NCBI RefSeq assembly: GCF_003575965.1
Contig: NZ_QWJJ01000003.1
Coordinates: 248,001-312,000 of the forward strand
Direction of reading: 5' to 3'
Length of the DNA: 64,000 bases
DNA from: Pseudooceanicola sediminis
Lineage (GTDB): Bacteria; Pseudomonadota; Alphaproteobacteria; Rhodobacterales; Rhodobacteraceae
Below are positions 37,570 to 48,094 of this stretch, piece after piece. Below the pieces are notes generated by a model. The model was not told where the DNA came from and ran no database searches. It was given only the letters and a program-made list of their open reading frames with translations. Numbering within the stretch: the first letter of the stretch is position 1; the number at the start of each line of letters is the position of its first letter. The position numbers and the translations under genes are program-made.

Positions 37570-38982
37570 TCAGAGCAGAACGGCACCGGGGTTCAGGATG
37601 CCATTGGGATCGAACAGGTCCTTTATGCCGCGCATCAGCTCCAGCTTGACCGGATCACCATAGCGGGCCAGGTCGGCCGCCTTCAGTCGCCCGATGCCAT
37701 GTTCCGCACTGATCGAGCCGTCATAGGCGGCAACCAGATCGTGGATCATCTTCATCACCGGGGCCTTTTGTGCGGCGTAGTCGGCCTTGCTTTCGCCCTC
37801 GGGCGGGAAGACATTATAGTGCATGTTGCCGTCGCCCAGATGGCCAAAGCAGTTCAGCCTGTACGGTCCCATCTCTGCCAGCTTCGCGCGCCCCTCTTCG
37901 ATGAAGGCCGGCAGGCTGGTGATCGGGATCGAGATATCGTGGCTGGCGATTGCGCCGGTCAGCCGGTTCGCCTCGGGGATGGTTTCGCGCACATTCCACA
38001 ATTCGGCGGCCTGGGCGGCGTTCTGGGCGACGATCCCGTCGCTGACCAGTCCGGCCTCGAACGCCTGTTCAAAGATCGCCTCCAGCATCGCCTCGGGTTG
38101 GCCGCCGCGCGCCAGGCCCAGTTCGGTCAGCACCATCCAGTCGGGGGCGGGGTCGAAGGGCCGGCGGAGGTCGGGCAGCTCGCGCGCCAGAAATTCCAGA
38201 CCCATGCCCGAGATCAGCTCGAACGCCGAGATGTTTTCGCCCGCACGGTCGCGCGTCATGGCCAGCAGCTCCAGCGCGGCCTGTGGCGAGGGGACGACCA
38301 TCAGCGCGGTGGCGCGTGCGGCGGGACGCGGAAACAGTTTCAGCGCGGCGGCGGTGATCACGCCCAGCGTTCCCTCGGAGCCGATCATAAGGTTGCGCAG
38401 ATCGTAGCCGGTGTTGTCCTTGCGCAGCCGGGTCAGGGTGTTCATCACCCGGCCATCGGCCATCACCACCTCAAGCCCCAGACACAGATCGCGGGTATTG
38501 CCGTAGCGCAGCACGTTCAGCCCGCCCGCGTTGGTGCCGAGGCTGCCGCCGATCCGGGCCGAGCCCTGGGCCGCAAAGCTGAGGGGGAACAGGCGATCAA
38601 TCTCCTCGGCGGCCTGGTGCAGGGTCTCGACGATGGCTCCGGCCTCGGCAATCAGCACATTCTCGAAGGCGTCGATATGGCGGATCTTCGTCATCCGTTC
38701 CATCGACAGGATCAGGGGCAGGGGGCCGTCCTGCAAGATCTGGCCGCCGACCAGCCCGGTGCCGCCGCCATAGGGCACGACGGCAATGCGCGCGGCATTG
38801 GCGGCCTGCATCACGGCGGCGACTTCGGCGGTCGATCCGGGGGCGACGACAACGCCCGCCTTGCCCCGCCAGCTGCCGCGCGGTTCCTCGACATAGGCGG
38901 CAGGGTCGCGAAAGGCCGCCTCCGGCAGAAGGTCATGCAGGGTGGCGACGAAACTGTCGTCGACGTCATTCAGGTGGGGCAT
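37570..38982 (-). CDS. FAD-binding oxidoreductase, D-2-hydroxyacid dehydrogenase type
   Basis: 470 residues of the VAO/GlcD class. The FAD domain has VVVAPGSTAEVAAVMQAANA and VPYGGGTGLVGGQ; SLGTNAGGLNVLRYGNTRDL follows, and the C-terminal cap has NCFGHLGDGNMHYNVFPP and SAEHGIGRLKAADLARYG (metal/substrate His). This is the D-lactate / D-2-hydroxyglutarate dehydrogenase pattern. Exact substrate open; D2HGDH is my first guess. 31 bases downstream of ptsP in the same direction. Confidence 0.9.
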   Translation of the reverse strand: MPHLNDVDDSFVATLHDLLPEAAFRDPAAYVEEPRGSWRGKAGVVVAPGSTAEVAAVMQAANAARIAVVPYGGGTGLVGGQILQDGPLPLILSMERMTKIRHIDAFENVLIAEAGAIVETLHQAAEEIDRLFPLSFAAQGSARIGGSLGTNAGGLNVLRYGNTRDLCLGLEVVMADGRVMNTLTRLRKDNTGYDLRNLMIGSEGTLGVITAAALKLFPRPAARATALMVVPSPQAALELLAMTRDRAGENISAFELISGMGLEFLARELPDLRRPFDPAPDWMVLTELGLARGGQPEAMLEAIFEQAFEAGLVSDGIVAQNAAQAAELWNVRETIPEANRLTGAIASHDISIPITSLPAFIEEGRAKLAEMGPYRLNCFGHLGDGNMHYNVFPPEGESKADYAAQKAPVMKMIHDLVAAYDGSISAEHGIGRLKAADLARYGDPVKLELMRGIKDLFDPNGILNPGAVLL

Positions 38983-39013
38983 TCGGCTCTCTTGTCGTCA
39001 GGTCGGGGGGATG

Positions 39014-41275
39014 TCAGCTGCGGCTGTCTGCGGCGGGGGCCGTGCGTAAATATTCCATCACGGCATGGCGGGCTGACTGGTCGCCACGGGCGGCGGCGGC
39101 ATCGATCACCTGCCGTACCTGTCCCAGATCGACACGCATCAACAGGCTTTTCACCGGTCCGATCGAGGCGGGGCGCATGGACAATGTGCGCAGCCCCATG
39201 GCCGCCAGACAAACGGCCTCGACCGGGCGTCCGGCATCCTCTCCGCAGAAGGACAGCGGCGTTCCCGTCTCTTCGCACCGCTCGACGATCTGGCGCAGGA
39301 AGGTCAGGAACGAGATGTTCAGGGTGTCGTAGCGCCGCCGCACCCGTTCGTTTTCACGATCCGCGGCAAAGAAGAACTGTTTCAGGTCATTGCCACCGAT
39401 CGACAGGAACTGCACTTCTTCGAAAAACGATTTCGGTGCAAAGGCCAGGCTCGGCGTTTCCAGCATCGCGCCGATTTCCAGTGTCTCGGGGATCGGATGA
39501 CCCAGGATATGCTCGCGTTCCAGCGCCTTTTCCATCTCGGCGCGGGCGGCGCGGTATTCTTCGTATTGCGCGACAAAGGGGAACATGACCGTCAACGGGC
39601 GCCCCTTGGCGGCGCGCAGCAGGGCCTGCAACTGCATCCGCATCACGCCTGGCTTGTCCAATCCGACGCGGATCGCGCGCCAGCCGAGCGCGGGGTTCGG
39701 CTCGTCGTTGGGCTTCATGTAGCTCAGCACCTTGTCCGACCCGATGTCGAGGGTGCGGAACACCACGCGCTTGCCCATGGCATTGTCGAGCACGTGGCTA
39801 TAGAGCGCCGACAATTCGGAGCGTTTGGGCATCTGGTTGCGGATCAGGAACTGCAATTCGGTTCGGAACAGACCCACGCCATCCGCGCCGGAGCTTTCCA
39901 GCGACGGCAGGTCGGCCATCAGCCCGGCGTTCATTTGCAGGGACATCTGCGTTCCGCAGGCAGTGATCGAGGGGGCCTCGCGGATCGAGGCATAGCGCTC
40001 CTGCGCCTGGGCCTGCATCGCGATCTTGTCACGAAACGCGCTGACGATCGAATCCTCGGGGCGCAGGTGGGCGATGCCCTGATCGCCGTCGACCATGATG
40101 TGATCGCCGTTCAGCGCCTCGGTCGTGATGTTGGTGGCGTGGATCACCAGCGGGATTGCCAGCGCCCGCGCGACAATCGCGGCATGGCTGCCGACCGAAC
40201 CCTGTTCCAGCACGATGCCGCGCAGCGACCGCCCATAATCCAGCAACTCGGCGGGGCCGATGTTGCGCGCGACCAGGATCGGATCGGCGGGCAGTTCGGC
40301 GCCCGTCTGGCTGCCTTGGCCGGTCAGGATGCGCAGCAATCGGTTCGACAGGTCGTCCAGGTCGTGCAGGCGTTCGCGCAGGTATTGATCGGCCACCGTC
40401 GCCATGCGGGCCCGGGCGGTGTTCTGTTCCTTTTCGACGGCGGATTCGGCACTCAGACCGCGCGCGATATCTTCCTCCATGCGCCGCATCCAGCCCTTGG
40501 AGTTGGCGAACATCCGATAGGCTTCCAGCACCTCGAGCTGTTCGGCGTCGCCATCCGAGGCCCCTTGCAACATGGCATCGACACCCACGCGCAGCTGGTC
40601 GACGGCCTCGTGCAGGCGTTCGTTTTCGCGCACAGGATCGTCTGCGATGGGGTTGGTGATGACGACGCGCGGCTCGTGCAGCCAGACGTGCCCCTCGGCC
40701 GATCCTTCCTGGCCCGAAGCCCCGCGAAACATCACGGGCTTGGTGTGGCGCGCGGTCAGGGCGGCGCTGTCCCCGATAAAGGCGCCCAATTCGGTCATTT
40801 CCGCCAGCACCATCGCGACGACTTCCAGCGCGTAAATCTCGTCGTCGGAATATTTGCGGGCGGTTTTCGACTGAACCACCAGAACGCCCAGTGTTTCGCC
40901 CAGCCGCTGGATCGGCACACCGCCAAAGGACGAATAGATCTCCTCGCCCGTCTCGGGCATGTAACGGAAACCGGCCTCTTTCGGGGCGTCGGCCGTGTTG
41001 ATCTGCTGGCCGGTGCGCGCGACGCGACCGACCAGGCCTTCGCCCAGGCGCATCCGCGTCTGGTGTACGGCTTCCGGCTTCAACCCTTCGGTCGCGCACA
41101 GTTCAAGCGTTTCGGCATCGCGGAACAGGTAGACCGAACAGACCTCGGTCTGCATCGAGTCGGCGATCAGGTGGGTGATCCGATCCAGCCGCGCCTGGCC
41201 CTGCGCGTGCTCTGCCATGACTTCGCGCAGGCGGCCCAGCATCTTTCGGCTGTCGGTCTGAAAAGCGTCGCTCAT
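39014..41275 (-). CDS. ptsP: Phosphoenolpyruvate-protein phosphotransferase of the nitrogen PTS (EI-Ntr)
   Basis: 753 residues from ATG 41275 (MSDAFQTDSRKMLGRLREVM), near the family's ~750. An N-terminal GAF domain (about 20-165) precedes the EI domains. The phospho-histidine is in GSVGSHAAIVARALAIP, the PEP-binding region contains GLFRTELQFL, and SIGGNDLKQFFFAADR and FCGEDAGRP complete the TIM barrel. EI-Ntr phosphorylates NPr to regulate nitrogen, potassium and carbon metabolism; NPr/EIIA are not here. A longer frame to 41458 is rejected as non-family sequence. Confidence 0.95.
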   Translation of the reverse strand: MSDAFQTDSRKMLGRLREVMAEHAQGQARLDRITHLIADSMQTEVCSVYLFRDAETLELCATEGLKPEAVHQTRMRLGEGLVGRVARTGQQINTADAPKEAGFRYMPETGEEIYSSFGGVPIQRLGETLGVLVVQSKTARKYSDDEIYALEVVAMVLAEMTELGAFIGDSAALTARHTKPVMFRGASGQEGSAEGHVWLHEPRVVITNPIADDPVRENERLHEAVDQLRVGVDAMLQGASDGDAEQLEVLEAYRMFANSKGWMRRMEEDIARGLSAESAVEKEQNTARARMATVADQYLRERLHDLDDLSNRLLRILTGQGSQTGAELPADPILVARNIGPAELLDYGRSLRGIVLEQGSVGSHAAIVARALAIPLVIHATNITTEALNGDHIMVDGDQGIAHLRPEDSIVSAFRDKIAMQAQAQERYASIREAPSITACGTQMSLQMNAGLMADLPSLESSGADGVGLFRTELQFLIRNQMPKRSELSALYSHVLDNAMGKRVVFRTLDIGSDKVLSYMKPNDEPNPALGWRAIRVGLDKPGVMRMQLQALLRAAKGRPLTVMFPFVAQYEEYRAARAEMEKALEREHILGHPIPETLEIGAMLETPSLAFAPKSFFEEVQFLSIGGNDLKQFFFAADRENERVRRRYDTLNISFLTFLRQIVERCEETGTPLSFCGEDAGRPVEAVCLAAMGLRTLSMRPASIGPVKSLLMRVDLGQVRQVIDAAAARGDQSARHAVMEYLRTAPAADSRS

Positions 41276-41584
41276 CCCGTCGGGTTCCCCTGTCCCCATC
41301 TGTTGGCCACCGGTGGCGGCATCATATGACCACCCTGCGCAACGGCTGTGAATAGACCACAGGCCAGCGCGAAGCGAAATGACTATCTGTGCGATCAGGG
41401 GCGGGCAGAACCGCGCAGGGGGGATTTTGGCCGAGGCGCGGGTGATGCGCGCGGCCATGCCCTGCGGGGCCGGCTGGCATTGATCCGCAGGGCCTCAGCA
41501 CCCCCGGATCAATTGTTTTTTCAACGCGAAAGCGACCGGGGCGGGCCAAGCGGGCCCGTCCCGTGTGCCTCAGGCGGCCTTGCC
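41276..41584. other. Gene-free 309-base stretch between lysC and ptsP
   Basis: This region must hold the ptsP promoter on the minus strand. I see a T6 run at 41515-41521 and an imperfect GC stem near 41538-41562 beside the lysC end, plus the 15-base duplication at its right edge. No short frame has a convincing ribosome site. Confidence 0.6.
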
Positions 41585-41595
41585 TCAGGCAGCCT
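41566..41595. repeat. 15-base tandem duplication at the lysC stop
   Basis: TGCCTCAGGCGGCCT and TGCCTCAGGCAGCCT lie head to tail. On the minus strand the duplicated text encodes Lys-Ala-Ala-stop twice in the same frame; the first stop ends LysC. Confidence 0.85.
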
Positions 41596-42823
41596 TGTCC
41601 AGTTCGAACGCGTCATGCAGGGCCTGCACGGCCAGCTCCATGTACTTGCGGTCGATCAGAACCGAAATCTTGATCTCGGACGTGGCGATCACCTTGATGT
41701 TGATGCCCTCGTCCGAGAGGGTCTTGAACATCTTGGCCGCGACACCCGATTGTGACCGCATGCCGATGCCGACGGCGGAAATCTTGCACACGTTGGTATC
41801 CGCGACCAGGTCGTGAAAGTTGATGTCGCCGCGTTCCTTCGCCTCGTTCAGCGCCTTTTCGGCACGCTTCACCTGTTCGGTGGGGCAGGAAAAGGTCATG
41901 TCGGTGCGACCTTCCTCGGCGATGTTCTGGATGATCATATCCACGTTGATGCCGGCCTCTGACAGCGGGCCAAAGATCTTGGCGGCGATGCCCGGACGGT
42001 CGGCGACCGAAATCAGGGTCATCTTCGCTTCTTCGCGGGAATAGGCGATCCCGTTGACGACGTTGGATTCCATGATGTCCTCCTCGGCACAGACAAGGGT
42101 GCCGGCTGTGTCGGATGGTTCCTCGAAACTCGAAAGAACGCGCAGTTTCACGTTATAGCGCATCGCCAGCTCGACCGAGCGGGTCTGCAGAACCTTGGCC
42201 CCGAGGCTGGCAAGCTCCAGCATTTCCTCGAAGGCGATCTTGTCCAGCTTGCGTGCCTTGGGCGCGACGCGGGGATCGGTGGTGTAGATGCCGTCGACAT
42301 CCGTGTAGATATCGCAACGCTCGGCATCAAAGGCCGCGGCAAAGGCGACGGCGGTGGTGTCCGATCCGCCCCGGCCCAGCGTGGTGATGCGCCCTTCGGG
42401 GCTGACGCCCTGAAAGCCTGCGACCACGGCCACCTTCATGCCTTCGGCGAACTTGGCATTGATATTGTCGTTCGGGATCTCTTCGATCCGGGCCGAGGAA
42501 TGCGCGCTGTTGGTCTTCAGCGGCACCTGCCAGCCCTGCCAGCTGCGCGCCGGAATATCCATTTCCTGCAACGTCAGGGCCATCAACCCGGCGGTGACGT
42601 TTTCGCCCGAACTGACGACGGCGTCATATTCGCGCGCGTCATACATCGGCGACGTCTCGTTCACCCAGCCGACCAGTTCGTTGGTCTTGCCGGACATGGC
42701 CGAGACGATGACGATCACGTCATAGCCCTTGGCGACCTCGACCCCCACGCGCTTGGCAGCACGCCGGATACGATCAAGGTTGGCGACGGAGGTCCCGCCG
42801 AATTTCATCACGAGAACAGGCAT
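41585..42823 (-). CDS. lysC: Aspartate kinase
   Basis: 412 residues. N-terminal kinase motif VMKFGGTSVANLDRI and the GRGGSDTTAVAFAAAFDAERC segment; two ACT regulatory domains in the last 150 residues (LISVADRPGIAAKIFGPLSE and ISAVGIGMRSQSGVAAKMF). It phosphorylates aspartate at the head of the Lys/Thr/Met pathway and is probably feedback-inhibited through the ACT domains. The last codons KAA-stop are duplicated downstream. Confidence 0.97.
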   Translation of the reverse strand: MPVLVMKFGGTSVANLDRIRRAAKRVGVEVAKGYDVIVIVSAMSGKTNELVGWVNETSPMYDAREYDAVVSSGENVTAGLMALTLQEMDIPARSWQGWQVPLKTNSAHSSARIEEIPNDNINAKFAEGMKVAVVAGFQGVSPEGRITTLGRGGSDTTAVAFAAAFDAERCDIYTDVDGIYTTDPRVAPKARKLDKIAFEEMLELASLGAKVLQTRSVELAMRYNVKLRVLSSFEEPSDTAGTLVCAEEDIMESNVVNGIAYSREEAKMTLISVADRPGIAAKIFGPLSEAGINVDMIIQNIAEEGRTDMTFSCPTEQVKRAEKALNEAKERGDINFHDLVADTNVCKISAVGIGMRSQSGVAAKMFKTLSDEGINIKVIATSEIKISVLIDRKYMELAVQALHDAFELDKAA

Positions 42824-42920
42824 GTCTGGTCCTTCGCCCGTAGTCCTATCTTTCAGATCGTCGGCGGTTTACGCGGGGACGGGGCGCGGCGCAAGCGCGC
42901 TTTTGCGGGGTGGGGCGGCT

Positions 42921-43571
42921 TCAGAACGGGATCGGCGCGCCGTCCCATGCCTCGAAACAGCCCGTGGTCGAGAGGGACAGCGCGTCGAAGCGCCGGATCA
43001 GCCCCGCCGTCGAGGTGGCGGTGTCGATATCGGCCCCCGCGCCGCCCATGTCGGTCTGCACCCAGCCGGGATGGTAGATGCCGACGGCGATACCCTCGCC
43101 CGCCAGGTCTGCGGCAAGGTTGCGCCCGACATTGGCCACCGCCGCCTTGGATGCGCGGTAGATATAGCTGCCACCCGGCGCACGTGACTGGCTGCCCATG
43201 GCCGAAGACAGGATGGCGATCTTGCCCGCCAACGCCGAGGCGCGCAGCTGCGGCAGCAACGCCTGCACGGTCAGAAAGGGCCCCGCCACGTTTACAGCCA
43301 TCGTGTCGGCCCATGTTGCCGCATCAAAGCCGTCGTCCAGTCTTTGTCCCTTGTCCAGATAAACGCCCGCGTTGCAGATCAGCAGATCGACCGGCGCGTC
43401 GACCGCCTTGGCAAAGGCGGAGATGCTGTCAGGCTGCGTTACGTCCAGCGCCAGCAGGTTCGCACCGTCGCCGGCGGTGGACGTGCCGGTGACACGGTCG
43501 CCCCGGTCGCGATAGCGCGCGGCCAGGGCCGCCCCGATGCCCCGGCTTGCGCCTGTGATCACGACATGCAT
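42921..43571 (-). CDS. SDR family NAD(P)-dependent oxidoreductase
   Basis: 216 residues. The cofactor loop ITGASRGIGAALAARY (TGxxxGxG) is at the N-terminus; NAG at LICNAGVYL; catalytic Ser in ILSSAMGSQS and YRASK (Tyr/Lys pair YxxxK). It matches the short CsgA-like SDR subgroup. Substrate unknown. Stands 52 bases upstream of nothing else in operon; lysC begins 97 bases downstream. Confidence 0.93.
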   Translation of the reverse strand: MHVVITGASRGIGAALAARYRDRGDRVTGTSTAGDGANLLALDVTQPDSISAFAKAVDAPVDLLICNAGVYLDKGQRLDDGFDAATWADTMAVNVAGPFLTVQALLPQLRASALAGKIAILSSAMGSQSRAPGGSYIYRASKAAVANVGRNLAADLAGEGIAVGIYHPGWVQTDMGGAGADIDTATSTAGLIRRFDALSLSTTGCFEAWDGAPIPF

Positions 43572-43623
43572 AGCAGTCTCTCCTTGATACTGACCGGCTC
43601 TGGTGGGCCGCGTCGCGCCGCGC

Positions 43624-44082
43624 CTAGTTCGTCTTGCGGCCGGGCGTAAAGGGCAGGGGCATCACCGGAACGCCATCCTCGATCAGGGCGCGCGCTTCGT
43701 CCGGCCGTGCTTCGCCATAGATCGGGCGGCCCGGACTGGCGCCCTCGTGGATGGCGCGTGCCTCGCGGGCAAAGTTTCCGCCGACATAGGTCGCATTGGC
43801 TTCGACCTTGCGCCGCAGATCCGCCATCGCGCGTTCCGCGTCGCTGGCAGGTTCGGACAGCGGGCGTGCCGGGGGCGTGGGTGCTGGCGTCGGCGCGCCC
43901 TCGGCTTCTGCGCTCTGGCGGGTGTTCACGCGGGGCGCCATCAGCGCCTTGTCGACCTTGGCCGATCCGCAGACGGAGCAACTGACCATGCCGGCGGCGG
44001 CCAGCTTGTCAAAGGCGGTGGAAGACTGGAACCAGCTGTCGAACCGGTGGTCGGAGTCGCATTTCAGCGTGAACTGAATCAT
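43624..44082 (-). CDS. DUF1178 family protein
   Basis: 152 residues from ATG 44082 (MIQFTLKCDSDHRFDSWF), the standard DUF1178 start; an upstream ATG at 44112 is not family sequence. A zinc-ribbon-like Cys pattern (LKCDSDH..CSVCGS) at the N-terminus, a variable Pro/Ala linker, and the C-terminal block YVGGNFAREARAIHEGASPGR plus IYGEARPDEARALIEDGV. Common in alphaproteobacteria; function unknown. Confidence 0.92.
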   Translation of the reverse strand: MIQFTLKCDSDHRFDSWFQSSTAFDKLAAAGMVSCSVCGSAKVDKALMAPRVNTRQSAEAEGAPTPAPTPPARPLSEPASDAERAMADLRRKVEANATYVGGNFAREARAIHEGASPGRPIYGEARPDEARALIEDGVPVMPLPFTPGRKTN

Positions 44083-44229
44083 CGGAAACCCGTTGGCAAA
44101 TTTGTGGTTCAAAACATAATCACGCGCGCGGCAGATGCAAGATTGCCTGATCTTCCCGACGCGTGCGCACAGTTGCAGGGCCGGGGGCAGCAGGGGCCGC
44201 AGCCCTGCTCATCCTGTCCCGACCGGGTG

Positions 44230-44700
44230 CTAGGCCAATCCCTGCACGGGATCGAAATCACGGATGATGCGTGCCAGCTCCGGCTCTTCGACCTTGCGGG
44301 CGGCCTTCTTGCGCGAAAACCATTTCAAGCGGCGTTCGCCTTCTTCGGGGAAATGCCCTTTCATGGCGTCCACATTCACGGCATAGACAACCCCGACGCA
44401 GGGCAGGGCGCGTCCGTCCGACAGCGACTTGATGTAGGAATACATGCCCAGCGGAGTTTCGTTGACCTGCCCGACGACGCCGGCTTCCTCATATGCTTCC
44501 TGCAAGGCGGCGGCGCCGGGGGGTTTGCCCTGCATCGGCCAGCCCTTGGGGATGATCCAGCGTTTCGTCCCGCGCGACGTGATCAGCAGGATGCGGGGTT
44601 TTCCCTTGATAAGGCGATAGCACAGTGCGGCATATTGGGTCTGCACGTGGTGGCGACCCTCATGCGCTGTCCGGAACCCTGCTTGTGGTTGTGCTGTCAC
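44230..44700 (-). CDS. NUDIX hydrolase
   Basis: 156 residues. The Nudix box reads GAAALQEAYEEAGV, a slight variant of GX5EX7REUXEE in which REU is QEA..; the preceding WIIPKGWPMQGK is typical of the DIPP/ADP-ribose-like group acting on inositol pyrophosphates or Ap4A. Substrate uncertain. Hairpin-rich spacer (44113-44229) separates it from DUF1178. Confidence 0.9.
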   Translation of the reverse strand: MTAQPQAGFRTAHEGRHHVQTQYAALCYRLIKGKPRILLITSRGTKRWIIPKGWPMQGKPPGAAALQEAYEEAGVVGQVNETPLGMYSYIKSLSDGRALPCVGVVYAVNVDAMKGHFPEEGERRLKWFSRKKAARKVEEPELARIIRDFDPVQGLA

Positions 44701-44900
44701 GTGCCTGTCTGCCGTCTTGCTTTCAGCGTCGGCGCCAAGGTCCGACGCCCGGTCATGTTTCAGACGATTTATGAACAGTCTTTTAAGAGATCAAAGGACT
44801 TGTATGCAGGCGGCGGAAGTTTTTGCTCTCTGGGGCGAAAACACCATAGGTTACTGGGGGTTCGCCCATTTCCTGCGCAACTGGCGGACCCGAGGGATCC

Positions 44901-44940
44901 GTGCTGCCGCACCGCACGACACCGGGCGCAGCGGCAGCAC
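44901..44940 (-). terminator. Hairpin after betA
   Basis: GTGCTGCCGC pairs perfectly with GCGGCAGCAC over a 20-base loop, 15 bases past the betA stop. No T-run. The remainder of the 44701-44954 gap shows no convincing gene. Confidence 0.5.
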
Positions 44941-44954
44941 GTGGGGCGGGTGCC

Positions 44955-46616
44955 CTAGCGGTCGCTGCCGCGCCAGCGCGGATTGATCCACGGCTCGACG
45001 TTTTCCGGTGCCAGCATCGCGCGGCCAAGGATGTGATCCGACGCCTTTTCCCCCACCATGATCGACGGCCCGTTCAGGTTGCCGTTCGTGATGCGCGGAA
45101 AGATCGAGCTGTCGGCAACCCGCAGCCCCTCGACACCGATCACCCGGCATTCAGGGTCCACGACCGCCGTGGGATCATCTGCTCGCCCCATCTTGCAGGT
45201 GCCGCAGGGGTGATAGGCGCTTTCGGCGTGTTCACGGATATGGGCATCCAGCGCCGCGTCGCTCTGCACATCGCTGCCGGGCAGGATTTCCTTGCCGCGG
45301 TACGGGTCAAAGGCCGCCTGGCCAAAGATTTCGCGGGTGGTGCGGATGCAATGACGGAAATCGGCCCAGTCGTCGGGATGCGACATGTAGTTGAACAAGA
45401 TCCGCGGCGCATCCTTGGGGTCGGCGCTGTTCAGCGTGATCGCACCGCGCGATTTCGACCGCATCGGCCCGACATGGGCCTGAAAGCCATGCCCCTCGGC
45501 TGCGGCCTTGCCATCGTAACGCACCGCGATCGGCAGGAAATGGTACTGGATGTCCGGGTATTCGACACCTGGTTTCGACCGGATGAAGGCGGCGCTTTCG
45601 AACTGGTTGGAGCTGCCGAGACCGCTCTTGAAAAAGGTCCACTCCGCCCCGGCCAGCGCCTTGCCCCAAAGGTTCCAGTGCTTGTACAGCGTGATGGGCT
45701 GGGTGCTGGCCTGCTGGATATACAGCTCCAGGTGGTCCTGAAGGTTCTGCCCGACCCCGGCGCGATCCGCGACAACCTCGATCCCGTGGTCCGCCAGGTG
45801 GGCCGCCGGGCCGATGCCCGACAACATCAGCAGCTTGGGCGAGTTGATCGAGCTTGCGGCGATGATCACTTCGCGGCGCGCGCGCACGACTTCGATCTTG
45901 CCGCCGCGCTCGATCTCGACGCCCACGGCACGGCCGTCCTCGATCACGACCTTGCGGGCATAACAGCGCAGCATTTCAAGGTTGTCGCGCTTCAGCGCGG
46001 GTTTCAGATAGGCATTGGCGGTGGACCAGCGGCGCCCCCGCCAGACCGTCTGCTCCATCGGGCCAAAGCCCTCTTGTTTTTCGCCGTTGTAATCGTCCGT
46101 CAGCTCGAACCCCGCCTGCTCCCCGGCGTCGACAAAGGCCTGGAACAGCGGGTTCTTGCGCGGGCCACGGGTGACATGCAGCGGGCCGTTCGATCCGCGC
46201 CACCCTGCGTCGCCGCCGTGCCCGCCGTCGTGCCAGTGCTCCATCCGCTTGAAATAGGGCAGCACGTCGGCATAGGCCCAGCCGGTCGCGCCCTGATCCG
46301 ACCAATGGTCGAAGTCGCGGGCGTGGCCGCGCACGTAAACCATCCCGTTGATCGAGGAGGACCCGCCCACCACCTTGCCGCGCGGCGTGACCAGAGTGCG
46401 CCCGCCGAGGCCCGGTTCGGGCTCCGACGAAAACCCCCAGTCATACCGCTTCATGTTCATCGGATAGCTGAGGGCCGCCGGCATCTGGATGAACGGCCCG
46501 GCATCGGTCCCGCCGAATTCCAGCACGATGACCTTGTTCTTCGCGTCTTCCGACAGCCGCGAGGCCATGACCGATCCTGCCGAGCCTGACCCGATGATGA
46601 CGAAATCCGCTTCCAT
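44955..46616 (-). CDS. betA: Choline dehydrogenase
   Basis: 553 residues of the GMC flavoprotein family. The N-terminal FAD loop is [22 protein letters not shown] signature 1 is [15 protein letters not shown]; signature 2 is [16 protein letters not shown]; the active-site histidine is in [10 protein letters not shown]. It oxidises choline to betaine aldehyde at the inner membrane. Eleven bases after betB; last gene of the betICBA operon. Confidence 0.97.
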   Translation of the reverse strand: MEADFVIIGSGSAGSVMASRLSEDAKNKVIVLEFGGTDAGPFIQMPAALSYPMNMKRYDWGFSSEPEPGLGGRTLVTPRGKVVGGSSSINGMVYVRGHARDFDHWSDQGATGWAYADVLPYFKRMEHWHDGGHGGDAGWRGSNGPLHVTRGPRKNPLFQAFVDAGEQAGFELTDDYNGEKQEGFGPMEQTVWRGRRWSTANAYLKPALKRDNLEMLRCYARKVVIEDGRAVGVEIERGGKIEVVRARREVIIAASSINSPKLLMLSGIGPAAHLADHGIEVVADRAGVGQNLQDHLELYIQQASTQPITLYKHWNLWGKALAGAEWTFFKSGLGSSNQFESAAFIRSKPGVEYPDIQYHFLPIAVRYDGKAAAEGHGFQAHVGPMRSKSRGAITLNSADPKDAPRILFNYMSHPDDWADFRHCIRTTREIFGQAAFDPYRGKEILPGSDVQSDAALDAHIREHAESAYHPCGTCKMGRADDPTAVVDPECRVIGVEGLRVADSSIFPRITNGNLNGPSIMVGEKASDHILGRAMLAPENVEPWINPRWRGSDR

Positions 46617-46627
46617 GTCGTGTCCTC

Positions 46628-48094
46628 TCAGAATGCCGATTCAACGTCGCTCAGGGCGACGTAGACCGATTTGACCTGGCTGTAGTGTTCCAGCGCCGCA
46701 CGGGCGTTTTCGCGGCCCACACCCGACAGTTTCACACCGCCAAAGGGGGCCTCGATCGGGGTCAGGTTGTATTGGTTGATCCAGCAGGTGCCGGCCTCCA
46801 GCTGCGCGACGACGCGGTGGCCGCGTTTGATATCATTGGTGAAAACACCGGCGGCCAGTCCGAATTCCGTGGCATTGGCCCGCGCGATCACCTCTGCTTC
46901 GTCGGTGAAGGTCAGCAGCGCCATGACGGGGCCAAAGATCTCCTCAGCCGCGATGCGCATGTCGTCGGTGACATCCGCGAAAACGGTCGGCTCGATATAG
47001 TTGCCGGTGGCATGACCCTCGGGGATGGCGCCGCCGATCAGCAGCCGCGCCCCCTCGGCCTTGCCGATCTCGATATATTCCAGCACCTTGGCGCGCTGCG
47101 TGTCGCTGACCATCGGCCCGATGTTGGTGTCGGGGTCCAGCGGGTCACCGATCACCGCTTTCCTGGTGCGCTCGACCAGCCGCGCGGCAAAGGCCTCGGC
47201 AATGTCCGCGTGCACAAAGACGCGGGTACCGTTGGAACAGATCTGGCCTGTGGAATAGAAGTTGGCGTTGATCGCGGCCGACACGGCGTTTTCGATATCC
47301 GCATCCTCGAACACGATCAGCGGGGATTTTCCGCCCAGCTCCATCGTGACATGGCGAATGCCCTCCGCTGCCGCCGCATAGACCTTGCGGCCCGTCGGCA
47401 CCGATCCGGTCAGCGACACCTTGTCGACGCGGGAGTCGGTCACCAGCGCCGCGCCCACGTCGCCATAGCCGTTGACGACGTTGAACAGACCCGCAGGCGC
47501 ACCGGCCTCGATATAGATCTCGGCCAGCTTCAGCGCGCACAGCGGCGTGACCTCGGATGGTTTGAACACCATCGCATTGCCGCAGGCCAGCGCGGGCGCA
47601 GATTTCCAGCAGGCGATCTGGGTCGGATAGTTCCACGCGCCGATGCCGACGCAGACCCCCAGCGGTTCGCGGATCGTATAGACGAAGTCACCGCCCAACG
47701 GCACGCTCTCTCCGGTGATCGAGGCGGTGATGCCGCCGTAATATTCCAGCGCATCCGCGCCGCTGGTCGCATCCGCCACCAGCGTTTCCTGAATGGGCTT
47801 GCCGGTGTCGATCGTCTCCAGCTCCGACAGGGCCTCGTTGCGTTCGCGCAGCAGGTCCGCGACACGGCGCAGCACGCGGCCCCGCTCCACCGGGGGCACC
47901 GCGGCCCATTCCTTTTGCGCGCGCCGGGCCGACTCCAGCGCCTGCGCGATCACGGCGGGGGTGGCCGAGTGCAGCTTTGCCACCACCTCGCCCGTTGCGG
48001 CATAGACGCATTCGATGACGCGGCCGGCGGTGTCTTCGACGTAAGCGCCGTCAATAAAGTGGCTGCCCTTGGGTTGAACGTCTTTCATTGTCAT
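46628..48094 (-). CDS. betB: Betaine aldehyde dehydrogenase
   Basis: 488 residues. NAD-site [13 protein letters not shown], general base Glu in [17 protein letters not shown], catalytic Cys in [15 protein letters not shown]. It oxidises betaine aldehyde to glycine betaine. The start may be ATG 48094 or the second ATG 48088; both follow AGGAGAATGACA-like sequence. Its first codon overlaps the betC stop by 4 bases, so expression is coupled. Confidence 0.97.
   Translation of the reverse strand: MTMKDVQPKGSHFIDGAYVEDTAGRVIECVYAATGEVVAKLHSATPAVIAQALESARRAQKEWAAVPPVERGRVLRRVADLLRERNEALSELETIDTGKPIQETLVADATSGADALEYYGGITASITGESVPLGGDFVYTIREPLGVCVGIGAWNYPTQIACWKSAPALACGNAMVFKPSEVTPLCALKLAEIYIEAGAPAGLFNVVNGYGDVGAALVTDSRVDKVSLTGSVPTGRKVYAAAAEGIRHVTMELGGKSPLIVFEDADIENAVSAAINANFYSTGQICSNGTRVFVHADIAEAFAARLVERTRKAVIGDPLDPDTNIGPMVSDTQRAKVLEYIEIGKAEGARLLIGGAIPEGHATGNYIEPTVFADVTDDMRIAAEEIFGPVMALLTFTDEAEVIARANATEFGLAAGVFTNDIKRGHRVVAQLEAGTCWINQYNLTPIEAPFGGVKLSGVGRENARAALEHYSQVKSVYVALSDVESAF

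Noticed and set aside
37534-39588. 684-residue open frame on the plus strand
   Set aside because: It is antisense to the FAD-oxidoreductase and ptsP genes, whose protein motifs are complete. Long antisense frames are usual at this G+C.
39497-41329. 610-residue plus-strand frame
   Set aside because: Antisense to ptsP over its whole length; no motif.
44717-44986. 89-codon plus-strand frame between NUDIX and betA
   Set aside because: No ribosome site, runs through the betA hairpin into betA antisense; composition Arg/Ser-rich as in noise.
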